Below are positions 8,639 through 14,720 of a stretch of DNA of 52,317 bases, one piece after another. Position 1 is the first letter of the stretch; the number at the start of each line of letters is the position of its first letter. The stretch covers positions 1-52,317 of the forward strand of contig JAFEBS010000037.1 in NCBI GenBank assembly GCA_018242525.1, given 5' to 3'. Origin of the DNA: Planctomycetota bacterium (GTDB taxonomy: Bacteria > Planctomycetota > Planctomycetia > Planctomycetales > Planctomycetaceae). The notes under the pieces were generated by a model. That model was not told the DNA's origin. It ran no database searches and worked only from the letters and a program-made list of their open reading frames with translations. The translations under genes and the position numbers were made by a program.

Positions 8639-9250
8639 ATGGAATCGATTTCGTCTTCAATGGCAGTCCTCGCGATCATACTTCTTGGTCTTGCGACAGA
8701 CGCTGAGGCACGATCAGTTTGTTCGACCGGCCGCGGTGGTGTTCGCGTACGTCGGCAATGCATTCCCGTTGCAACGTGCCCCTCGCTCCCTTCACCTCAG
8801 GCAAAAAAATGTTGCACTGAGTGGTACAACGACTGCGATGATCCTAACAATCCTGCATGTAAATCGCAGCACAGAGACTGCGCGGACTGCAATCCAGTCT
8901 GCGGGGTGAATTGTAGTGCAACTTACCGGGAGCGGAGGAATGTGGAAGCCGAATTGCCAATGACAAACGCGGCTGGGGAGCATTTGATCGCAATCGAGTT
9001 TCGAGGCGAGAATCGATACATGTACTTCAAAAACGAGAAAGATATCGACGCCCTTTTGGCCGTCATTCGACCCAAACCTGGTGAGCGGCGATTGACAAAG
9101 AAGCAACTTCTCTTATCAGACTGCCGAAACGACGGTACATCTGGTCACTGTAAGGGAGGATGCAGTGCGGGTGGTTTTTGTCCAACCCTCGCGGCGAGGA
9201 TTACCACGGAAAACGGATACGTGCTGTACTGCGGTTGTTTTGTAGATTAG
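8639..9250 (+). CDS. Secreted cysteine-rich protein, unknown function
   Basis: A 203-residue protein I do not recognise. MESISSSMAVLAIILLGLAT plus DAEA is a plausible Sec signal peptide with cleavage after the AEA motif. The mature N-terminus is packed with cysteines (about fourteen in the first 90 residues, including CC and CxxC pairs), and five more lie near the C-terminus, ending YCGCFVD. The middle contains a more ordinary alpha/beta stretch (HLIAIEFRGENRYMYFKNEKD). The start is set by AAGGGA six bases upstream and by the signal peptide; the longer reading from 8597 would mask the signal. It sits between two palindrome copies. Disulfide-stabilised periplasmic or extracellular location is inferred. 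Confidence 0.6.
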   Translation: MESISSSMAVLAIILLGLATDAEARSVCSTGRGGVRVRRQCIPVATCPSLPSPQAKKCCTEWYNDCDDPNNPACKSQHRDCADCNPVCGVNCSATYRERRNVEAELPMTNAAGEHLIAIEFRGENRYMYFKNEKDIDALLAVIRPKPGERRLTKKQLLLSDCRNDGTSGHCKGGCSAGGFCPTLAARITTENGYVLYCGCFVD

Positions 9251-9386
9251 GTCGCGGCTTCCGTACGTCAGAAGTAGCATTCCGTCCTCATGGTACCGCC
9301 CTGTGGAGTGCGACTAATTGCGATCAGCGACAGACATCAGAGGACAAACCCGTTCGACCGCCAATCATTGCCTTTCGACAATGCAC

Positions 9387-9433
9387 GCGTCGGTCACATC
9401 GACCGAAGCGACTTCGGTGTGTCGGACCGACAC
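9387..9433. repeat. Dispersed island palindrome, copy 4 (complete)
   Basis: The left arm is identical to copy 3 over 20 bases; the loop is AGCGACT and the right arm is TCGGTGTGTCGGACCGACAC. It lies in the 536-base gap 9251-9786 after the secreted-protein gene. Confidence 0.75.
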
Positions 9434-9551
9434 AGACACCGCTGCGCTCGAAAAGTTCGCTCACGCTTGTAAATCCGGCCACGCCAACGAAACCTTCATA
9501 AGGCCGAATGTGATCCTAGCGAGATCCACTGACCTTGAATTGCCGGAGAAT

Positions 9552-9725
9552 ATGAGCGCAACCGATAACCAGCCAGCCGATGCACAACAGACGATAACGC
9601 AATATGAAGCCGTTGAAAATGTACTCGCCAGATTCACGGCGAACGAAATCATAATTCCTGGGTCTCAGCGCGACGCTGATCAGTGGGTGAGCAAGGCGGC
9701 AGTCAGTCAACCAAAAGGGCGGTAA
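9552..9725 (+). CDS. Possible small protein, 57 residues
   Basis: A short frame starting MSATDNQPADAQQTITQYEA after GGAGAAT, three bases before the ATG. It is mainly helical in composition, with no signal peptide or recognisable domain. The frame stays open upstream through palindrome copy 4, which is unlikely to be coding, so only this part is proposed. It lies 61 bases before the methyltransferase gene and could be the first gene of that operon. Weak support. Confidence 0.3.
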   Translation: MSATDNQPADAQQTITQYEAVENVLARFTANEIIIPGSQRDADQWVSKAAVSQPKGR

Positions 9726-9786
9726 ACGGAAGCAACCCGACATTCGACCAAACCAATGAGCAGACGCAATCTCAAGCGGACGTCAG

Positions 9787-10632
9787 ATGAATTCGATTGC
9801 CGATTCAGACGCCTATTTCAATCCTGAGCGAATGCTTGCGCAGCACCAAGCGGCATTGACACTGCTTCAAGGCATGCTCTCAGATCCATCAATCACTTCA
9901 TTCCGATGGTTAGACATCGCCTGCGGGCGTGGGCAGATCATTTCGCATTTGAAAACCGTTCTGTCGGATGGGTACCGCCGCAAGATTCGGTATTTCGGTT
10001 ACGATATCGATAATAGGCACACCAGGACTGCAAAACGACTTGCGGAATCGCTTTCCTTTCAATCCTTGTCCTTTGAAATCGGTGATCTCCCTCGCTTTCC
10101 ATCGGCGTTCCCCGACGATTCCGGGTTCGACTTCGTAACACTGACCAATACTGTGCACGAGATTGACCCTTCAAGGCTTGCTGGAATACTCGTGGACGCA
10201 ATAAGTCAACTCGGGGAAACGGGGTGTTTTTTCGTTTATGACATGGAGACGCTTCCATCGGCCGAGCTAGGCGCTGTTCTTTGGTCTGCTTCTGAAATCA
10301 AATCCGTGATTTATGAATTGTGCAACGCGCTTGGCGCCAAAGACTATGAGCCTGCGGTAGGCCAGTGGCAACATCATTCGTGTAATGGTTGGAACGTTCA
10401 AATTCGGCGGCAACATCTAAACTGCCCAGACGTGAGCTCCCTCCGTGACACTGTGGTAGAGTCCGTGTCTCGCCGAATACGAGAACTTGTGGAAGTCAAA
10501 CTGTCTCAGACGCGATCTGCTTTGGAGAGCCTCACTCAATACGGGGCGGAGACCGGCGACGAATCGAATGCGAAGGACGCCTACCTTTACAGTTTTTGGG
10601 CCCTCACACGTGCAAAGGGGGCGCAACGATGA
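9787..10632 (+). CDS. SAM-dependent methyltransferase (class I)
   Basis: A 281-residue protein. Motif I is FRWLDIACGRGQII (about 39-52), the SAM-binding glycine loop. FGYDID follows as the ribose-binding acidic strand, and VTLTNTVHEID fits motif IV/V of small-molecule or protein methyltransferases rather than the NPPY/DPPY motif of DNA adenine methylases. GCFFVYDMETLP is a further core strand. The C-terminal 70 residues are helical. Its stop overlaps the next start as ATGA, so it is co-translated with the TIR-like/Mrr fusion. That pairing suggests a joint defence function, but the absence of a DNA-methylase motif argues against a plain restriction-modification pair. Target unknown. Confidence 0.75.
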   Translation: MNSIADSDAYFNPERMLAQHQAALTLLQGMLSDPSITSFRWLDIACGRGQIISHLKTVLSDGYRRKIRYFGYDIDNRHTRTAKRLAESLSFQSLSFEIGDLPRFPSAFPDDSGFDFVTLTNTVHEIDPSRLAGILVDAISQLGETGCFFVYDMETLPSAELGAVLWSASEIKSVIYELCNALGAKDYEPAVGQWQHHSCNGWNVQIRRQHLNCPDVSSLRDTVVESVSRRIRELVEVKLSQTRSALESLTQYGAETGDESNAKDAYLYSFWALTRAKGAQR

Positions 10633-11453
10633 ATGTCTACTTCATTGCCGATCCGAGATTCGCACCATTCCTTTACCGCCAGCTCACTCACGAATTGCAA
10701 AGCCTCGGAATAACGGTTCTTCGAACTGACGACATTTCGCCTGGCACCAATTGGCAAGCAACCATTCTTTCCGCAATAAAGCGAGCAGACGTTGTAGTGG
10801 CACATCTTCGAGGCGGATTAACAACATCAAACGTGATGCTCGAACTCGGGTACTCGATCGGAGCGGGAAAGCATGTGATATTGTTAGCCGAGGATTCCTC
10901 TGGAATACCGCTTGACTTAGCCTCAGTCCCTGTAATTGTCGCACGCGAGATGGGACCTTGGCTCGTGGAAGACATTGTGACCGCTATCCAAGAGTTTGCC
11001 AGAAAGGGGGACCGTCGAGATCGAGATTATGCAACGGCCCGTGATCATTTGATGGCCGCGTTGAATGATCCAGATGTCCTTGAGCAGATTTCGCCCGTAG
11101 CCTTTGAAAGCCTCGTTGGGAATCTTCTCCATACGCTGGCTCTAGATGCCGAAATGCTGCCAGAACGAAGTGATAGTGGATTTGACATATTGCTTCGTTT
11201 TGAGAATAGAATAACAGCCGCCGTGGTAGTCAAGAAATACGCGTCCCAAGGCCGATTGGGCATCGCGGATGTCCAGCGGTTGGTGGGAGCCTGCGTAGTC
11301 GCAGAAATACAGCATGCGTTCATGATTACGACGGGCGGTTTCACGAGTTCCGCGAGAGAATTCGCAGCGAGGTCGCCTGTTGGAGTACATCTACTTACTT
11401 TAGGCGAACTTTTGCAGGAAACGAAAAGCAGCATAACAGCGCGCTGCACCTGA
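10629..11453 (+). CDS. TIR-like / deoxyribosyltransferase-like domain fused to an Mrr-type nuclease domain
   Basis: A 274-residue two-domain protein. Residues 1-125 resemble the TIR/nucleoside deoxyribosyltransferase-like fold: VYFIADPRF, ADVVVAHLRGG, then SNVMLELGYSIGAGKHVILLA, where Glu72 in LELGY is the position of the catalytic glutamate. Residues about 150-270 resemble an Mrr/PD-(D/E)xK restriction endonuclease: FESLVGNLLHTL, SGFDILL with Asp186, VVVKKYA with Lys202/203, and AFMITTGGFTSSAREFA, the typical tail. The Glu/Gln usually two residues before the lysine is replaced by Val, so nuclease activity is uncertain. The ATG overlaps the methyltransferase stop. This combination suggests a nucleotide-sensing or NAD-cleaving nuclease effector; the role is inferred. 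Confidence 0.7.
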   Translation: MNVYFIADPRFAPFLYRQLTHELQSLGITVLRTDDISPGTNWQATILSAIKRADVVVAHLRGGLTTSNVMLELGYSIGAGKHVILLAEDSSGIPLDLASVPVIVAREMGPWLVEDIVTAIQEFARKGDRRDRDYATARDHLMAALNDPDVLEQISPVAFESLVGNLLHTLALDAEMLPERSDSGFDILLRFENRITAAVVVKKYASQGRLGIADVQRLVGACVVAEIQHAFMITTGGFTSSAREFAARSPVGVHLLTLGELLQETKSSITARCT

Positions 11454-11504
11454 CGGACAACTACGATTGCTTGAGGTATGGCATTCGAGTACGACCCGCA
11501 TTGC

Positions 11505-11527
11505 GCATCGGTCACATCGACCGATGC
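11505..11527. repeat. Dispersed island palindrome, short copy 5
   Basis: GCATCGGT and ACCGATGC form a perfect 8-bp stem around CACATCG. It shares CGGTCACATCGACCGA with copies 3 and 4 but lacks their right arm. It lies just after the TIR-like/Mrr gene and could also serve as a 3' end structure. Confidence 0.65.
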
Positions 11528-11575
11528 ATCCAGCAGATGGCCTTCGGAATCTCCATTTCCAGGTGAAGTTATTGA

Positions 11576-11614
11576 GACAAAAGAGCCGCTCGACCAGTCA
11601 AGAAGACGAGCGGC
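11576..11614 (-). terminator. Hairpin terminator after the small zinc-ribbon gene
   Basis: Minus strand: GCCGCTCG/CGAGCGGC stem with a 14-base loop, followed by CTCTTTTGTCTC. The T-run is short, but the position nine bases past the stop at 11623 fits. Confidence 0.55.
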
Positions 11615-11622
11615 GGGGGAGA

Positions 11623-12000
11623 TTATTGGTTGTCATCGATTTCATTTTCTTGCGTTTCCTTGCAAACGGGACAGATTCCGGAGTAATTCGCTTGGGGCAG
11701 GTCAAAGGCAGGCTCAATCTCGCTCCAGCCTTCGGCAATAGCAAGTTCCTCCGTTTTAATGCCTTCTCCTGCGTCGCAATGCTGACAAATCAACGAAAAG
11801 ACCGGCTCACGGCTAATTTCAGAAGTACGTCGCAGGACGAGATCGATGTAGGTTTGCATGGCTCGGCGTGTGAAATGATGCGGACAAAACCCGCCCTTGG
11901 CGAACCAATGTTGGAGCGCCAACGCCAGTTCGCGTGCAGTCTCGAAATCCTCATTCTTCATTGCCTCAAACATGTCGAGAAAGGTCTGATTGGGGTCCAT
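11623..12000 (-). CDS. Small protein with a probable zinc ribbon
   Basis: A 125-residue protein of unknown function. The N-terminal half is helical (FLDMFEAMKNEDFETARELA). The C-terminal half has ICQHC and ICPVC, two CxxC knuckles about 40 residues apart that could bind zinc, and the end is acidic (ETQENEIDDNQ). An additional FCPHHF lies in the middle. AGGAG lies about ten bases before the ATG. Its leader resembles that of the DUF932 gene, which suggests that both belong to the same element and may share control. A longer frame on the opposite strand across this gene was judged a shadow. Confidence 0.6.
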   Translation of the reverse strand: MDPNQTFLDMFEAMKNEDFETARELALALQHWFAKGGFCPHHFTRRAMQTYIDLVLRRTSEISREPVFSLICQHCDAGEGIKTEELAIAEGWSEIEPAFDLPQANYSGICPVCKETQENEIDDNQ

Positions 12001-12064
12001 CGGAGAGTCTCCTGGATGAATCGGCAGGTTTTCAAAGAGCCACCCTTTGACCGTAGCGAGAATT
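12001..12064 (-). promoter_or_regulatory. Leader of the small zinc-ribbon gene, related to 2827-2910
   Basis: Minus strand reads CGCTACGGTCAAAGGGTGGC and then TCTTTGAAAACCTG before the ribosome site, closely similar in order and spacing to the DUF932 leader. It could be a shared promoter/operator or RNA leader. No further promoter elements are certain. Confidence 0.4.
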
Positions 12065-12180
12065 TCGCCAATGCGCAGATTGGCTTGATTCAGTCGGCTG
12101 CTTCAATGAATAGAGGAGTAGGGTGTTACGGCAAGGTAACTCGATTTGCAGCGGATCAAATCCTGCTGTACGGTGGAGAC

Positions 12181-12390
12181 ATGACAATCCAACCCAATTT
12201 GTTCTCCCTTCCTCCAGCGCCCTCATTTGTTGAGGGAATCGCGAGAGCTCTGGATCTCGGCGGTACGCTGCGAAACCAAACCAATCGATATGCTTCGCGT
12301 GAAGTCGATTCTGCGGCCGTCCTGAGCGACTGGATGGTGACAGGCGACGATCTTCGAGGGGCAATCACTGTCTATGGAGAACGAATCTAA
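12181..12390 (+). CDS. Small conserved-looking protein upstream of the DUF2335 gene
   Basis: A 69-residue protein, MTIQPNLFSLPPAPSF to the C-terminus GAITVYGERI. GGTGGAG lies just before the ATG, and the last 17 bases overlap the start of the DUF2335 gene, as in operons. The pattern, a short N-terminus, ARALDLGGTL, then SDWMVTGDDLRGAI, reminds me of small planctomycete hypothetical proteins of this size. It has no signal peptide or membrane helix. The function is unknown; translational coupling to the membrane protein is inferred. The frame is open far upstream over an antisense gene, and I take only this part as real. Confidence 0.5.
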   Translation: MTIQPNLFSLPPAPSFVEGIARALDLGGTLRNQTNRYASREVDSAAVLSDWMVTGDDLRGAITVYGERI

Positions 12391-12808
12391 TCTTGAACAC
12401 GCTGAATCCTCCAAACCGGAGACTCGACACGTGATCACAGCGACGAGCTTCGCCGGGCCGCTGCCGCCACCGCAAATTCTGGAAGATTACAACCGGATTG
12501 TTCCCGGGTCCGCCAACCGCATTCTCTCCATGGCGGAGAAGCAGGCTGATCACCGTCGTCGTCTGGAAACTCAAATCACTTCATCTGACATTACGAACTC
12601 GCGCGTGGGACTCGTGTTTGGGCTGGTGATTGGTCTCGGTGGAATCGCTGCGGCAACGGTCATTGCCATCTACGGACATCCTCAGGCAGGTGTCGGAATG
12701 GGACTCCTGACGCTTGGTTCATTGGTGAGTGTGTTCGTCTATGGATCGCGAATTCGCATGAAAGAACGTCAAGCGAAATGGGAACACTACCGTTCGGCCG
12801 AACGATAA
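12374..12808 (+). CDS. DUF2335-family membrane protein
   Basis: A 144-residue protein of the DUF2335 type. The soluble N-terminus has a Pro-rich stretch and an LEDYNRIVPGSANRILSMAEKQADHRRRLE helix (the block that marks this family). Two transmembrane helices follow, about 80-100 (VGLVFGLVIGLGGIAAATVI) and about 107-127 (GVGMGLLTLGSLVSVFVYG), then a charged tail. The short soluble-then-two-helix plan has been likened to holins, but its role is not established. It overlaps the small upstream gene and is followed within 43 bases by another membrane protein, so the three form an operon. Confidence 0.7.
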   Translation: MENESNLEHAESSKPETRHVITATSFAGPLPPPQILEDYNRIVPGSANRILSMAEKQADHRRRLETQITSSDITNSRVGLVFGLVIGLGGIAAATVIAIYGHPQAGVGMGLLTLGSLVSVFVYGSRIRMKERQAKWEHYRSAER

Positions 12809-12850
12809 GCGAACGACGGGGAATAAACACTTTTGTTGTTCAATGAAACT

Positions 12851-13411
12851 ATGCAGGATGTGACCCGCGACAACTTTGGATTGCTGATTGCGTATGTTCT
12901 CCCCGGATTCGTCACTTTGTGGGGAGTGAGCTTTTTCTCCGGAACCGTGCGACATTGGCTCGGAACCTCTTCACAGGCAAGTCCCACGGTTGGCGGCTTC
13001 TTGTACGTGACAGTGGCAGCGGTCGCGACCGGGCTGCTGGTGAGTACAATTCGCTGGATGACGGTTGATCGTATTCATCACGTCACCGGAATTCCGATGC
13101 CAAACTGGGATTTTGCGAAACTGGGGAACAGCCTCTCCGCATTTGAACTCCTCGTTTCTGCGCACTACCGGTTTTATCAATGGCATGCCAACATGCTCGT
13201 GGCCATCGCATTTGCCTTTTTTTCGTTTGCGGTTGTCAGCCCGCTGCAGGGATTACTGGGTTTCGAGATTGCCATCAGTTTCATTGTCGTCGAAATCGTC
13301 CTTTGGTTGGGGTCCCGCGATACGTTGCGAAAATACTATGAACGAACGGCCAAACTGGTGAACGGTTACTCGGAGCACGCCGAAGAAGATTCGCATCCGA
13401 CGTCCTCCTAA
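12851..13411 (+). CDS. Integral membrane protein, unknown function
   Basis: A 186-residue protein beginning MQDVTRDNFGLLIAYVLPGF. It has about four transmembrane segments: LLIAYVLPGFVTLWGVSFF, FLYVTVAAVATGLLVSTI, MLVAIAFAFFSFAVV, and GFEIAISFIVVEIVLWLG. The C-terminal tail is polar (RDTLRKYYERTAKLV and an acidic end). A TTG six codons upstream, with GGGG further ahead, is an alternative start; neither start has a strong ribosome site. It follows the DUF2335 gene in the same direction and probably works with it in the membrane. I do not recognise a function. Confidence 0.6.
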   Translation: MQDVTRDNFGLLIAYVLPGFVTLWGVSFFSGTVRHWLGTSSQASPTVGGFLYVTVAAVATGLLVSTIRWMTVDRIHHVTGIPMPNWDFAKLGNSLSAFELLVSAHYRFYQWHANMLVAIAFAFFSFAVVSPLQGLLGFEIAISFIVVEIVLWLGSRDTLRKYYERTAKLVNGYSEHAEEDSHPTSS

Positions 13412-13614
13412 CGCCCAGAAATCCAAATTGAAGATTGGGGTGTTGCTGGTAGAATGCGACCATCGAGACGTCTGCCGACATTTTCGCGGCGACAGACTTG
13501 TTGACGATACGAAGGAGAATCACGGCGAGTTGTAGTCCGAATTCGGGTGAGTCGCCGTCACCTCTGACAATTTGAACGACGCGCGTGCGTCAAGAACTGC
13601 TTCCCTCATACCAC

Positions 13615-13751
13615 CACCCTGAGCCGCAAGGCTCTTGAGCATGAACGCAGTACTTGGACCGTGCCCCCGCAAAGGGGGCGTCGGCCTTGTGCTGTTTCAT
13701 GCGCCCTGTGGTGGGGTTGAGGGAGCGGCCTGGGTTCGACGCTCCTTTTTT
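13615..13751 (+). ncRNA. Candidate structured small RNA ending in a terminator
   Basis: Within the 468-base gap 13412-13879 the plus strand can form three successive hairpins: GAGCC/GGCTC near 13622, GCCCCC/GGGGGC near 13663, and GGAGCG/CGCTCC at 13722-13745 followed directly by TTTTTT. This looks like the body and terminator of a small transcript. No promoter is evident and the family is not recognised. The terminator alone (13721-13751) is better supported than the RNA. Confidence 0.4.
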
Positions 13752-13879
13752 ATTGGGTGTTTGCTCCGTGCCGCTATTGCAAGTCTTCGTGCGTCTGATT
13801 GCGACAAACGGGAAGTGAATGTCACTTTCCGAACCACCGGAGCAGCTTGCTGCTCAACCACCACCGGCAGGAGATTGCG

Positions 13880-13990
13880 ATGACGAACGGGATCGGACAC
13901 AAACAGCCAAAAGGCAAACCCACCACATCCAAAAAGGCCGAGAAGAAAAGGCCGAAGATCAAACCGGCGACGAAGCCAAGCGGATCATGA
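13880..13990 (+). CDS. Very small Lys/Pro-rich protein, 36 residues
   Basis: MTNGIGHKQPKGKPTTSKKA followed by further Lys/Pro-rich sequence ending KPSGS. It has a strong ribosome site, AGGAGA five bases before the ATG, which is why I accept such a short frame. The product is highly basic with no hydrophobic stretch and could bind nucleic acid. It lies between the candidate small RNA and a hairpin pair, ahead of the excisionase-like gene. Function unknown. Confidence 0.45.
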   Translation: MTNGIGHKQPKGKPTTSKKAEKKRPKIKPATKPSGS

Positions 13991-14030
13991 CGTGATTCGT
14001 GGCATCACCCAGCCGTAGTGGGGGGAGTGG

Positions 14031-14068
14031 TAAAAAGCAAAATGGCCGCGAGCAAAACGCTCGCGACC
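14031..14068 (-). terminator. Strong hairpin with T-run on the minus strand
   Basis: Minus strand: GGTCGCGAGC/GCTCGCGGCC, ten paired positions with one G-T pair, then ATTTTGCTTTTT. No clear minus-strand gene precedes it, so it may end an antisense transcript or separate neighbouring units. It is part of the 367-base gap 13991-14357. Confidence 0.5.
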
Positions 14069-14303
14069 AAGCTGCACACAACCGTCTGGTTCTGATACCC
14101 TATCCGTGCTTGAAAGTAAAGCAGGCCTTGGGAAGGAGCCAACCGACCACAGGAGTCCCGCTGTAATGAGCGAGTTGCCCGTGGCCAAGCGACTGTCATG
14201 TGCTGAAGGCCATTCTGTCGTCAAAAATAGAGGTGTTCAAGAAAAATCGGAGACTCTCTCTTGTTTTTTTGCTTCTCTGCGTGAAAATGATGCAGAGCCA
14301 ACC

Positions 14304-14345
14304 AGCAGACCACAGGTGCCCCCGCATCCCGTGGTCTGCTTTTTT
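14304..14345 (+). terminator. Rho-independent terminator just before the excisionase-like gene
   Basis: Perfect 10-bp stem AGCAGACCAC/GTGGTCTGCT with a 17-base loop, followed by a T-run. It ends about 13 bases before the ATG at 14358. TTTTTTATTGGGT follows the stem here and also follows the terminator at 13721-13751, so the two 3' ends share a 13-base string. Confidence 0.75.
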
Positions 14346-14357
14346 ATTGGGTATGCA

Positions 14358-14705
14358 ATGACAACATCGAAATTGGCTCAGTCTGGATCTTGGTCAGCAG
14401 GGGCTTCCATTTCATCAGAACCGGATCGGTTCGCACCTCAGACATCGCTTGAAGAACGTCTCGAACGCATTGAATCGATTCTGATTTCCCTGGTTCAACA
14501 GCAGACGGTTCGCGAATGGTATTCCACGGATCAGGTCGCACAGATTCTTAGCAAGTCGGAATTCACTGTCCGGGAATGGGCGCGACTCAAAAGAATAGTG
14601 GCCTCGAAACGGCGTTCCGGTCGGGGAGCACATGCCAGTTGGGTCATCAGTCATGCCGAGTTGATGCGCCTGCAACGCGAGGGTTTGCTGCCGATTCCGA
14701 GGTAG
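14358..14705 (+). CDS. Excisionase-like helix-turn-helix protein
   Basis: A 115-residue protein. The C-terminal 60 residues are a MerR/excisionase-type (HTH_17-like) domain: WYSTDQVAQILSKSEFTVRE is the helix-turn-helix, followed by a basic wing (KRIVASKRRSGRGAH) and SHAELMRLQREGLLPIPR. The preceding 50 residues include a coiled helix (LEERLERIESILISLVQQQ) that may dimerise. It lies convergent to the integrase gene, with 15 bases between the stops, the usual place for a recombination directionality factor. The start codon sits right after a terminator with no good ribosome site, so expression may depend on read-through; a later start is possible. Confidence 0.65.
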   Translation: MTTSKLAQSGSWSAGASISSEPDRFAPQTSLEERLERIESILISLVQQQTVREWYSTDQVAQILSKSEFTVREWARLKRIVASKRRSGRGAHASWVISHAELMRLQREGLLPIPR

Positions 14706-14720
14706 GGAACATTGGCATGT

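Noticed and set aside
11467..12180. Long plus-strand frame running into the small ORF at 12181
   Set aside because: It is antisense to the zinc-ribbon gene, which has its own ribosome site and CxxC motifs; only the last 69 codons look like a protein.
1..14000. Second copy of the tRNA-Leu 3' end (attL)
   Set aside because: No match to the 3' end was found by eye; it is probably beyond the left edge.
14005..14199. 64-codon minus-strand frame with a hydrophobic end, possible toxin-like peptide
   Set aside because: It spans the hairpin at 14031-14068, has no ribosome site, and the hydrophobic stretch comes from the hairpin sequence.
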